From Flavobacterium sp. UBA6195 (GTDB lineage Bacteria; Bacteroidota; Bacteroidia; Flavobacteriales; Flavobacteriaceae): 14,862 bases of DNA. This document shows, in pieces, positions 5,494 through 12,326 of this stretch; positions within the stretch are counted from its first letter, which is position 1; each line of letters begins with the position of its first letter. Below the pieces are notes generated by a model. That model ran no database searches and had not been told where the DNA came from. It was given only the letters and a program-made list of their open reading frames with translations. The position numbers and the translations under genes are program-made. The DNA is taken from NCBI RefSeq assembly GCF_002422095.1, contig NZ_DITB01000101.1:9847-24708 (forward strand). Direction: 5' to 3'.

Positions 5494-7314
5494 ATGAGTA
5501 AAACAAAAAAATCGTCGTTTAATAAATTGCTAGTTTATGCAAAACCGCACCAAGGAAAGTTATTCTTTGTGTGTTTTTGGGCTGTAACCTTAGCGATTAT
5601 TAGTGCTTTTAGACCATTTTTGTTGAATTTTACGATTGATAATTATCTAATTGAAGTTAAAAAAGAAACAAACGTAATTCAGCAATATTTTGAAGGTTTG
5701 ATGCTTTCCATTTTCCCTGGAAACGATAATTTCTCTAATCTTAAAATATTAGTAGTTATAATGTTTGTGGCGCTTTTACTTGAAGCAATTTCTCAATTTT
5801 ACTTCAGTTACATATCGAACTGGCTAGGACAAGATGTAATTAAAGATTTACGAAATAAACTTTACGACCATATCAATTCATTCAAAATGAAGTATTTTGA
5901 TAATGAACCGGTTGGGAAATTAGTAACGCGTTCGGTTTCCGATATCGAATCCATTGCAAGTATCTTCAGTCAAGGATTGTTTATGATTATCAGTGATGTT
6001 TTAAAAATGATTATTGTTATCATTTTTATGCTGATTGTAAATTGGAAAATCACAGGAATTGTTTTGGTTATCATGCCGATTATCCTAATTGCAACGAACA
6101 TTTTTAATAGAAAAATGAAGGGTGCTTTTAACGAAGTTCGAAACGAAGTAGCTAACTTAAATACCTTTGTTCAAGAGCGATTAACCGGAATGAAAATCGT
6201 ACAATTATTTAATAGAGAAGCAATTGAATTAGAAAAGTTCAAAGAAATCAACCAGAAACACAATGTAGCTTGGTTGAAAAACATTTTGTACAACTCCATC
6301 TTCTTCCCCATTGCTGATATTATTTCAAACATTAGTATTGGATTGGTTGTGTATTTTGGTGCTTTGTGGATTATTAACGGAGATGCAGACACATCAATTG
6401 GGCAATTAGTTGCTTTTAATATGTATATTTCAATGCTTTATAACCCATTGCGTCAAATTGCTGATAAATTCAACGTGATGCAAATGGGAATAGTTGCCGC
6501 TGATAGAGTGTTTGAAATTTTAGAAAAAGATGATGATGTTCAAGATAACGGAACAGTTGAAGCGACGCATTTTAAAGGATTTATTCAATTGAAAGACGTT
6601 CGTTTTAGTTATATTAAAGATGAAGAAGTTTTAAAAGGCATCAATTTAGAAGTTCAACCTGGTGAAACCATTGCTATTGTTGGAAGTACGGGTGCTGGAA
6701 AATCGACCATTATCAATTTATTGAATCGTTTTTATGAAATTGATTCAGGTGAAATAACAATTGACAATCAAAATATTAAAAATTACACTTTAGAAAGTCT
6801 TCGCAAGCAAATTGCTATTGTATTGCAAGATGTTTTCTTATTTGCTGATACTATTTACAACAATATTACACTACATAACGAAGCGATTACTCGAGAAGAT
6901 GTCATTACAGCCGCTAAAAAAATTGGTGTGCACGATTTCATCATGTCACTACCTGAAGGCTACGATTACAACGTAAAAGAACGCGGTGTGATGCTATCTT
7001 CGGGCCAACGCCAATTGATTGCCTTTTTGAGAGCCTACGTAAGTAATCCAAGTATTTTGATTTTGGATGAAGCGACTTCGTCAATCGATACACATTCCGA
7101 AGAATTGATTCAAAAAGCTACTGAAACCATTACAAAAGATAGAACTTCTATCGTAATCGCCCACCGATTAGCAACCGTTATCAACGCGAGTAAAATCATC
7201 GTAATGGTTAAAGGGCAAATCGTAGAATTCGGAACACATAGCGAATTGGTGAATAAGCCAAATGGTTATTATAAGAAATTGTACGATTCGCAGTTTGCAG
7301 TTGAAGTTGAATAG
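5494..7314 (+). CDS. ABC exporter, fused membrane and ATPase domains (MsbA/MDR type)
   Basis: A 606-residue half-transporter of the type that dimerises to export lipids or drugs. The N-terminal membrane domain has hydrophobic segments at about 24-46, 84-106, 160-182, 186-204 and 268-293, with room for the usual six. The ATPase domain begins near 363. It has Walker A GSTGAGKST (397-405), Q-loop Q445, signature LSSGQ (501-505), Walker B with D525 and E526 in ILILDEATSSID, and the switch H557 in AHRLAT. The signature is LSSGQ rather than LSGGQ, a tolerated variant. MsbA-like lipid flippase or multidrug exporter cannot be separated by sequence alone. It is 16 bases downstream of truA and probably co-transcribed. 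No hairpin terminator is seen after it. Confidence 0.93.
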   Translation: MSKTKKSSFNKLLVYAKPHQGKLFFVCFWAVTLAIISAFRPFLLNFTIDNYLIEVKKETNVIQQYFEGLMLSIFPGNDNFSNLKILVVIMFVALLLEAISQFYFSYISNWLGQDVIKDLRNKLYDHINSFKMKYFDNEPVGKLVTRSVSDIESIASIFSQGLFMIISDVLKMIIVIIFMLIVNWKITGIVLVIMPIILIATNIFNRKMKGAFNEVRNEVANLNTFVQERLTGMKIVQLFNREAIELEKFKEINQKHNVAWLKNILYNSIFFPIADIISNISIGLVVYFGALWIINGDADTSIGQLVAFNMYISMLYNPLRQIADKFNVMQMGIVAADRVFEILEKDDDVQDNGTVEATHFKGFIQLKDVRFSYIKDEEVLKGINLEVQPGETIAIVGSTGAGKSTIINLLNRFYEIDSGEITIDNQNIKNYTLESLRKQIAIVLQDVFLFADTIYNNITLHNEAITREDVITAAKKIGVHDFIMSLPEGYDYNVKERGVMLSSGQRQLIAFLRAYVSNPSILILDEATSSIDTHSEELIQKATETITKDRTSIVIAHRLATVINASKIIVMVKGQIVEFGTHSELVNKPNGYYKKLYDSQFAVEVE

Positions 7315-7320
7315 TTACGA

Positions 7321-7344
7321 GTTTCAGGTTTCAGGTTTCAAGTT
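7321..7344. repeat. GTTTCAG heptamer tandem repeat
   Basis: GTTTCAG, GTTTCAG and GTTTCAA follow without gaps (7321-7341), then a partial GTT. It starts six bases after the stop codon of the ABC exporter. Confidence 0.7.
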
Positions 7345-7400
7345 ATACGCAACGTTTGTCATGCTGTAAAGCATCTCTTGAAATAGTGATGAGTTTTTAG

Positions 7401-7440
7401 AACGCAGATAACACGGATTGAACGGATAATCGCAGATTCT
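7401..7440. repeat. dispersed CAGAT/GAT-type intergenic repeat, copy B
   Basis: Second copy of the repeat at 858-899; 29 of 37 aligned bases are identical without gaps. It again shows units ending in GAT: AACGCAGAT, AACACGGATTG, AACGGATAAT, CGCAGAT. Confidence 0.7.
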
Positions 7441-7558
7441 TTTTGTGTTCCTTATGCTTTTGAGTCCTTTGTGGTTAATTGTTACACAGAGATTCGCCGA
7501 GATATTTTTGAATTACTTTGTTTTGAGAGAGATTCACAGAGACGTTACACTTTTATAC

Positions 7559-7588
7559 TTGAAATTGAATTTGACCTTGAACTTGAAT
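7559..7588. repeat. TTGAAN hexamer array
   Basis: Five consecutive hexamers in perfect register: TTGAAA, TTGAAT, TTGACC, TTGAAC, TTGAAT. Lies inside the repeat-rich gap upstream of lpdA. Confidence 0.65.
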
Positions 7589-7626
7589 ATAAATCACAGA
7601 TTTCTTTGCGTTTCTTTGCGTAAAAC

Positions 7627-7654
7627 TTTGCGTCCCGAAATTTCGGGATTTGCG
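7627..7654. repeat. 16-base palindrome flanked by TTTGCG direct repeats
   Basis: TTTGCG (7627-7632), the perfect palindrome TCCCGAAATTTCGGGA (7633-7648), then TTTGCG again (7649-7654). The flanking copies look like a 6-base target duplication, but TTTGCG also recurs just upstream in the TTTCTTTGCG units, so coincidence within the array is possible. It is not followed by a T tract and is not a typical terminator. Confidence 0.7.
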
Positions 7655-7677
7655 TTTAAACTTTTAAAATAATTCCT

Positions 7678-7685
7678 TAAATTCG
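7678..7685 (+). promoter_or_regulatory. candidate -7 element of lpdA
   Basis: TAAATTCG matches TAnnTTTG with one mismatch (C for T) and lies 35 bases before the lpdA start codon. No -33 TTG is evident at the correct spacing. It is weak, but it is the best candidate in the stretch leading into lpdA. Confidence 0.3.
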
Positions 7686-7720
7686 CAACTTATAAATAAA
7701 ACTGAAATACTTTATAAAAA

Positions 7721-9109
7721 ATGAAATACGATATCATAGTTTTAGGAAGTGGTCCTGGTGGTTATGTAACTGCTATTAGAGCATCACAATTAGGCTTCAA
7801 AGTAGCCGTTATCGAAAAAGAAAATTTGGGTGGAATTTGTTTGAATTGGGGTTGTATTCCAACGAAAGCATTATTAAAATCAGCTCAAGTTTTTGATTAC
7901 CTAAAACATGCTTCAGATTACGGATTAACCGTTAAAGAATTTGATAAAGACTTCAATGCTGTAATTGCACGTTCGCGTTCGGTTGCAGAAGGAATGAGCA
8001 AAGGAGTTCAATTCTTAATGAAGAAAAATAAAATCGACGTTATTGATGGTTTTGGAAAAGTAAAACCAGGTAAAAAAGTAGATGTAACAGCTGCTGACGG
8101 AAAAGTTACTGAATATTCAGCAGATCATATCATCATTGCAACAGGAGCACGTTCTCGCGAATTACCAAACTTACCTCAAGATGGTAAAAAAGTAATCGGA
8201 TACCGCCAAGCGATGACATTACCAGAGCAACCAAAGAAAATGATTGTTGTGGGTTCTGGTGCGATTGGAGTTGAGTTTGCTCATTTCTATAACGCAATGG
8301 GAACTGAAGTTACGATTGTAGAATTCATGCCTAATATTGTTCCAGTGGAAGACGAAGACATCTCAAAACAATTTGAGCGTTCGTTGAAAAAAGCAGGAAT
8401 CAACGTAATGACAAATTCTTCTGTGGAACGAATTGATACTTCTGGAAACGGAGTAAAAGCATTCGTTAAAACGGCTAAAGGAGAAGAAGTTTTAGAAGCC
8501 GATATTTTATTATCAGCGGTTGGAATTAAAACCAACATCGAAAACATCGGATTAGAAGAAACGGGTATTGCTACCGATAGAGATAAAATCTTAGTTAACG
8601 CTTATTACCAAACAAACGTTCCAGGTTACTACGCTATTGGTGATGTAACGCCAGGACAAGCTTTAGCACACGTGGCTTCGGCTGAAGGTATTTTATGTGT
8701 GGAAAAAATTGCAGGAATGCATGTTGAACCATTAGATTATGGAAACATTCCAGGTTGTACGTATGCTACTCCAGAGATTGCTTCTGTAGGTTTAACAGAA
8801 AAAGCAGCAAAAGAAAAAGGATACGAAATCAAAGTGGGTAAATTCCCATTCTCAGCTTCTGGAAAAGCAAAAGCGGCTGGAACTCCAGATGGATTTGTAA
8901 AAGTAATTTTTGATGCGAAATACGGTGAATGGTTAGGTTGCCACATGATTGGTGCCGGCGTTACCGATATGATTGCAGAAGCAGTTGTAGCTCGTAAATT
9001 AGAAACTACAGGACATGAAATCTTAAAAGCAGTTCACCCTCACCCTACTATGAGTGAAGCGGTTATGGAAGCTGTGGCTGATGCTTACGGTGAAGTGATT
9101 CACTTGTAG
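7721..9109 (+). CDS. lpdA: dihydrolipoyl dehydrogenase (E3)
   Basis: FAD-dependent E3 subunit that reoxidises dihydrolipoamide with NAD+ in the pyruvate, 2-oxoglutarate and branched-chain 2-oxoacid dehydrogenase complexes. The 462 residues match the family length. GSGPGG (9-14) binds FAD, and the redox disulfide is C40 and C45 in GGICLNWGCIPTK. VVGSGAIGVEFA (176-187) is the NAD+-binding fold. YAIGDV (304-309) is the second FAD contact. H441 and E446 in HPHPTMSEA form the proton-transfer dyad. All catalytic residues are intact. No other complex subunit is adjacent, so this is probably a stand-alone E3 shared between complexes. A terminator follows at 9148-9181. Confidence 0.97.
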   Translation: MKYDIIVLGSGPGGYVTAIRASQLGFKVAVIEKENLGGICLNWGCIPTKALLKSAQVFDYLKHASDYGLTVKEFDKDFNAVIARSRSVAEGMSKGVQFLMKKNKIDVIDGFGKVKPGKKVDVTAADGKVTEYSADHIIIATGARSRELPNLPQDGKKVIGYRQAMTLPEQPKKMIVVGSGAIGVEFAHFYNAMGTEVTIVEFMPNIVPVEDEDISKQFERSLKKAGINVMTNSSVERIDTSGNGVKAFVKTAKGEEVLEADILLSAVGIKTNIENIGLEETGIATDRDKILVNAYYQTNVPGYYAIGDVTPGQALAHVASAEGILCVEKIAGMHVEPLDYGNIPGCTYATPEIASVGLTEKAAKEKGYEIKVGKFPFSASGKAKAAGTPDGFVKVIFDAKYGEWLGCHMIGAGVTDMIAEAVVARKLETTGHEILKAVHPHPTMSEAVMEAVADAYGEVIHL

Positions 9110-9125
9110 TCTTTAGAATACAGAA

Positions 9126-9147
9126 AATAGATTTTAGATAATAGATT
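9126..9147. repeat. AATAGATT pair with 14-base period
   Basis: AATAGATT occurs at 9126-9133 and again at 9140-9147. It lies between the lpdA stop codon and its terminator. The surrounding 14-base units agree at only 9 of 14 positions, so this is weaker than the duplications at 4091 and 4707. Confidence 0.4.
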
Positions 9148-9181
9148 AAATCCGATTTGTGAAAGCAGATCGGATTTTTTT
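9148..9181 (+). terminator. intrinsic terminator of lpdA
   Basis: AAATCCGAT (9148-9156) pairs with ATCGGATTT (9169-9177) around a 12-base loop and runs into eight T residues ending at 9181. Confidence 0.88.
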
Positions 9182-9218
9182 GTTGATAACTTGGAAAGAG
9201 TTTGTAGGAAAAATTGAT

Positions 9219-9226
9219 TATATTTG
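9219..9226 (+). promoter_or_regulatory. -7 element upstream of the small membrane-protein group
   Basis: TATATTTG is an exact TAnnTTTG match located 34 bases before the ATG at 9261 and just after the lpdA terminator. TTG triplets upstream have non-standard spacing (14 and 25 bases). Confidence 0.45.
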
Positions 9227-9260
9227 AAACTAATTAGTTGATATAACCATATTAGAAAAA

Positions 9261-9602
9261 ATGACTAATAAAGAAATCATAATTCTTTGCCTAGTAATAG
9301 TTTACATAACTACAGCTCTCATACTTTTAATAACTGCTTACGTAAAATATAAAGTATTTTTAGAATTAAAACGAAAGATAGAACCAGAATATGTTGAAAA
9401 TCTTGGTGGTCTTTGGGTTAATGATGGCGGAGGTTGGTTCGCTGGGACATTTCAATTCAGGACACCTTTACCCATAGAAGACAAATCAAATGATGAAAGT
9501 ATTAAAAAGGCAGTTTCTGAACATAATAAAATAATAACTTATTACTGGATTTGGATGATTTCAATATTACCAGTTGGTTTATTAGTAAAATTATTGGTTT
9601 AA
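9261..9602 (+). CDS. hypothetical two-helix membrane protein
   Basis: 113 residues that I do not recognise. Hydrophobic segments at about 5-28 and 94-112 flank a soluble middle of about 65 residues. That middle includes LGGLWVNDGGGWFAGTFQF (48-66), a Gly/Trp-rich stretch likely to be structured. There is no lipobox or cleavable signal pattern. It is the first of three small membrane-protein genes on the same strand between the lpdA terminator and the mla promoter, with a 27-base gap to the next. Local GC is visibly lower than in lpdA or mlaE. The function is unknown. Confidence 0.65.
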   Translation: MTNKEIIILCLVIVYITTALILLITAYVKYKVFLELKRKIEPEYVENLGGLWVNDGGGWFAGTFQFRTPLPIEDKSNDESIKKAVSEHNKIITYYWIWMISILPVGLLVKLLV

Positions 9603-9629
9603 ATCCAGAGAAAAAAAGATTTAATAAGA

Positions 9630-10019
9630 ATGAAAAACATCTCAAGAATTATATCAATAATATCCTATTTAATTATAATTCTCGCTGGAGAAATGATTGG
9701 AATTCCATTCATTCTGTGGTTATTTTTTACAATCTTTGATTTTGGAAATATTGACCAAATTTTCGCAATATTTGGGGTTTTAGGAGTAGGATTAAATTTT
9801 TCAAAGTGGAAAAATAAAATTCTAATTACAATTATTAGTTTTATTTTAATGCTGTCCCCTATAATTGCAAGAATGTCACAAGTTGAAATTGAAAAATTTG
9901 ATTATTTAGCATTTCAAATTCCTTTAACATTTTTTATAGTTTCATATTTACTATTCATAATTATAAACATTAAAGAAAAACTATTACCTACAACAGTTTC
10001 AAGCAAATTCTCAAAATGA
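9630..10019 (+). CDS. hypothetical multi-pass membrane protein
   Basis: 129 residues that I do not recognise. The protein is almost entirely hydrophobic, with likely membrane segments at about 8-37 (long, perhaps two), 43-57, 63-80 and 95-113, and a short basic tail KEKLLPTTVSSKFSK. There are no catalytic motifs. By hand count, 9721-9780 is 25% GC and 9781-9840 is 20% GC, against about 35% in lpdA (8581-8640) and 42% in mlaE (11041-11100). An overlapping frame at 9551-9739 in another phase is less plausible. It may be co-transcribed with its neighbour upstream. Confidence 0.6.
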   Translation: MKNISRIISIISYLIIILAGEMIGIPFILWLFFTIFDFGNIDQIFAIFGVLGVGLNFSKWKNKILITIISFILMLSPIIARMSQVEIEKFDYLAFQIPLTFFIVSYLLFIIINIKEKLLPTTVSSKFSK

Positions 10020-10106
10020 AGTAAATTCACTTTTCTTGTATAAAAAATATTCCATTACGAAGAAACTCATTTCTTAAATCCATAAAACTATATAAATAAC
10101 CAACAA

Positions 10107-10676
10107 ATGGAAACATTAGGTCACTTTATCTTTGAGCTTTTAAAAATTACTATTTTAGGCTTTATTTACGCTACAATATTATATTATATCTTTAAATTAA
10201 TTCCAGAAAATAAAAAACCTGAGTGGATTAAAAGTTGGTTAAAAACCAAAAAAAGACTTTGGTTATCTATTTCATTATTTCTCTTATTTTATATGTTTAC
10301 ACCTTATGGTGATCATGGACTGGGAGATAGTGCAAGAATTCCAATTAGCTTTACAAAAGAAATATGCAATATTAACTGGACAAAATATGCTCAATTAGAT
10401 AAGGTAAAAAGTAGAGAAGACAATGATATTTATTTAACACGATTTAAAAAAGTAAACAACATTTTGTGTGGTAATTTAGATAGTGATTTTTACGATTATC
10501 AAAACTCTTACTTTGTATATGATATTGATTCTGAAAAGTTAGAAGAATTTCAAACCGAAAACGATTACAATAAATTTGCTGAAAGTAAAAAACTTCCAAA
10601 ATCTAATGAATTGAAAAGCTTTGAAGATAATTATCAAGATTATTGGAGCGGTTGGAGATTTTTTTTGTTACCATAA
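10107..10676 (+). CDS. hypothetical membrane-anchored protein with soluble C-terminal domain
   Basis: 189 residues with two N-terminal membrane segments (about 8-31 and 51-66) separated by a basic loop (KKPEWIKSWLKTKKR). A soluble domain of about 120 residues follows. It has two cysteines (C87 and C121) that could pair if exported, acidic/aromatic stretches such as DSDFYDYQNSYFVYDIDSE, and a distinctive end, YWSGWRFFLLP. I do not recognise the family. Topology predicts the soluble domain on the same side as the N-terminus, which leaves the compartment uncertain. The gap of 87 bases from the previous gene shows no terminator or clear promoter, so co-transcription is possible. Confidence 0.65.
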   Translation: METLGHFIFELLKITILGFIYATILYYIFKLIPENKKPEWIKSWLKTKKRLWLSISLFLLFYMFTPYGDHGLGDSARIPISFTKEICNINWTKYAQLDKVKSREDNDIYLTRFKKVNNILCGNLDSDFYDYQNSYFVYDIDSEKLEEFQTENDYNKFAESKKLPKSNELKSFEDNYQDYWSGWRFFLLP

Positions 10677-10756
10677 TTAGAAAATCCAACTCCACCAAAC
10701 TCCTATTTTTTACTACAAATCTTACAAATATCATGTTTTATCTGACTAAAAATCAC

Positions 10757-10764
10757 TACATTTG
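10757..10764 (+). promoter_or_regulatory. -7 element of the mlaEFD operon
   Basis: TACATTTG is an exact TAnnTTTG match, 19 bases before the mlaE start codon. TTT at 10736-10738 is a partial -33 with an 18-base spacer. The 12-base word TACATTTGGTTG is identical to 960-971 in front of the DUF1801 gene. Confidence 0.5.
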
Positions 10765-10783
10765 GTTGTAATTATGGTGCTTC

Positions 10784-11569
10784 ATGAAAAAATATTTCGA
10801 CAATCTTACTGAAGCTTTACAAAACTTCCTCATCGAAGTGGGCGAACTCTCCTACTTTGCAGGGCGTTTTTTCAAAGAATTTTGGAAACCGCCTTACGAA
10901 TTCAAAGAACTCTTACGTCAGTGTTTTTATATTGGAAATCGTTCCTTATTGTTGGTAAGTGTTACGGGTTTTATCATTGGTTTGGTATTTACACTACAAT
11001 CGCGCCCTACGTTGCAGGAATTTGGTGCTGTTTCATGGATGGCGTCTATGGTGAGTGTTTCCATTATTCGTGAAATTGGTCCCATCATCACAGCTTTAAT
11101 TTGCGCTGGAAGAATTGGCTCAGGTATTGGAGCTGAATTAGGTTCTATGAAAGTAACCGAGCAAATTGATGCTATGGAAGTTTCGGGAACCAATCCCTTC
11201 AAATATTTAGTCATTACACGAATTTTAGCGACTACCTTGATGTTGCCGTTACTCGTAATCTTAGGGGATTTCATTGCGATTTACGGTTCGTATTTAGTAG
11301 AAAACATCAAAGGAAATGTGTCGTTTACCTTATATTTTAATCAGGTTTTTAATATTTTAGAATACAGCGATATTGTGCCGGCTACCATCAAAACCTTCTT
11401 TTTTGGGTTTGCAATTGGTTTAGTAGGTTGCTACAAAGGCTACAACTGTAAAAAAGGTACGGCTGGCGTAGGAAAAGCTGCCAATGCAGCGGTAGTTTAT
11501 ACTTCAATGTTGCTTTTTATTATTGACTTTGTAGCGGTTTTTGTAACGAACATTTTTTACGATTTATAA
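10784..11569 (+). CDS. mlaE: MlaE-family lipid transport permease
   Basis: Inner-membrane permease of an MCE-type phospholipid transporter that moves lipids between the two membranes. It has 261 residues, the usual size. The N-terminal amphipathic region (1-45) is followed by hydrophobic segments at about 54-72, 86-107, 143-172 and 200-217 and a last one at about 236-256. The family signature is clear: REIGPIITALICAGRIGSG (96-114), AELGSMKVTEQIDAMEVSG (117-135), with EQIDAME at 126-132 as the coupling region contacting the ATPase. The mlaF start lies two bases after its stop codon, so translation is probably coupled. The ATG at 10784 fits the promoter spacing; an ATG at 10773 opens only a short frame. 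Confidence 0.94.
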   Translation: MKKYFDNLTEALQNFLIEVGELSYFAGRFFKEFWKPPYEFKELLRQCFYIGNRSLLLVSVTGFIIGLVFTLQSRPTLQEFGAVSWMASMVSVSIIREIGPIITALICAGRIGSGIGAELGSMKVTEQIDAMEVSGTNPFKYLVITRILATTLMLPLLVILGDFIAIYGSYLVENIKGNVSFTLYFNQVFNILEYSDIVPATIKTFFFGFAIGLVGCYKGYNCKKGTAGVGKAANAAVVYTSMLLFIIDFVAVFVTNIFYDL

Positions 11570-11571
11570 CC

Positions 11572-12318
11572 ATGACAACTCCAACTAAAAATGCGATTAT
11601 TACCATCAAAGACTTGCACAAGCAATTTGGCAGCAATGTGGTTTTGAATGGTTTCAATTTGGAACTCTTTGAAGGAGAAAATTTAGTGGTAATGGGAAAA
11701 TCGGGCTCGGGAAAATCGGTGATGATTAAATGTGTGATAGGCTTAGAGCAACCTGATAGCGGTTCGATTTTAGTCATGAATGAAGAAATCAACAAGCTAG
11801 AACAAGAAGATTTAGACGAATTACGTACGGAAATAGGCTTTTTATTTCAAGGAAGTGCGTTGTACGATTCGATGTCCGTTCGTGAGAATTTAGATTTTCC
11901 ATTGCGTCGTCACACTAAAAAGTTTGGCGTTATTGAAGATACAACTCCTTTGGTTATGGAAGCCTTAGAAAGCGTAGGTTTAGCACATGCAATTGATTTG
12001 ATGCCCAACGAACTTTCGGGAGGTATGAAACGACGAATTGCATTAGCCAGAACCTTGATTTTAAAACCCAAAATTATCTTATACGACGAACCCACAACTG
12101 GTTTAGACCCAATTACATCGAAAGAAATTGTACTTTTGATGAATTCGATACAAAAACAATACAACACCTCATCGATTATCATTACACATGATGTGGATTG
12201 TGCGAAAGTTATCGCCAATCGCATGATTTTATTGATAGACGGTGTGAATTATATAGAAGGAACGTTTGACGAATTAGCCAATTCAACCGATCCAAAAGTA
12301 CAAGCATTTTTTAAATAG
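11572..12318 (+). CDS. mlaF: MlaF-family ABC ATPase
   Basis: Cytoplasmic ATPase that powers the MlaE permease. The 248 residues carry Walker A GKSGSGKSV (42-50), Q-loop Q93 in FLFQGSALYDSMSV, signature LSGGM (148-152) followed by KRRIALAR, Walker B with D172 and E173 in IILYDEPTTGLDP, and the switch H206 in IITHD. The pattern FQGSALYDSMSVRENL and LSGGMKRR is characteristic of the Mla/Ttg2A branch rather than importers. The gene starts two bases after mlaE and ends eight bases before mlaD. I see no frameshift or missing motif. Confidence 0.95.
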   Translation: MTTPTKNAIITIKDLHKQFGSNVVLNGFNLELFEGENLVVMGKSGSGKSVMIKCVIGLEQPDSGSILVMNEEINKLEQEDLDELRTEIGFLFQGSALYDSMSVRENLDFPLRRHTKKFGVIEDTTPLVMEALESVGLAHAIDLMPNELSGGMKRRIALARTLILKPKIILYDEPTTGLDPITSKEIVLLMNSIQKQYNTSSIIITHDVDCAKVIANRMILLIDGVNYIEGTFDELANSTDPKVQAFFK

Positions 12319-12326
12319 TTTTAGTA

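Larger units (their letters stand above)
7315..7720. repeat. gene-free gap of mixed short repeats
   Basis: This 406-base stretch between the ABC exporter and lpdA holds no convincing gene. It is a mosaic of short repeats. In order these are GTTTCAG heptamers (7321-7344), a 5-base hairpin ATGCT-GTAA-AGCAT (7361-7374) and a CAGAT/GAT repeat (7401-7440). Next comes a T/G-rich word ending CCTTTGTGGTTAATT (about 7441-7480), then two related CACAGAGATTC words (7484-7503 and 7525-7544). TTGAAN hexamers (7559-7588), two TTTCTTTGCG units (7601-7620) and a flanked palindrome (7627-7654) complete the series. A 75-codon frame at 7445-7672 runs through these repeats and is not believed. The last 60 bases hold the lpdA promoter region. 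Confidence 0.75.

Noticed and set aside
7361..7374. Hairpin ATGCT-GTAA-AGCAT as a terminator of the truA-exporter operon
   Set aside because: The stem has only five base pairs and no T tract follows; treated as part of the repeat-rich gap.
7601..7654. TTTGCG units as a CRISPR array
   Set aside because: Units are 6-10 bases without spacers of uniform length, and no cas gene is present in the window.
7445..7672. A 75-codon open frame in the gap upstream of lpdA
   Set aside because: It runs entirely through short repeats and a palindrome, its predicted product has no coherent domain, and such repeat words produce open frames by chance.
9551..9739. A 62-codon frame overlapping two small membrane-protein genes
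   Set aside because: It overlaps both neighbours in another phase and its product is polar and Asn-rich without a coherent fold; the hydrophobic frames are more plausible.
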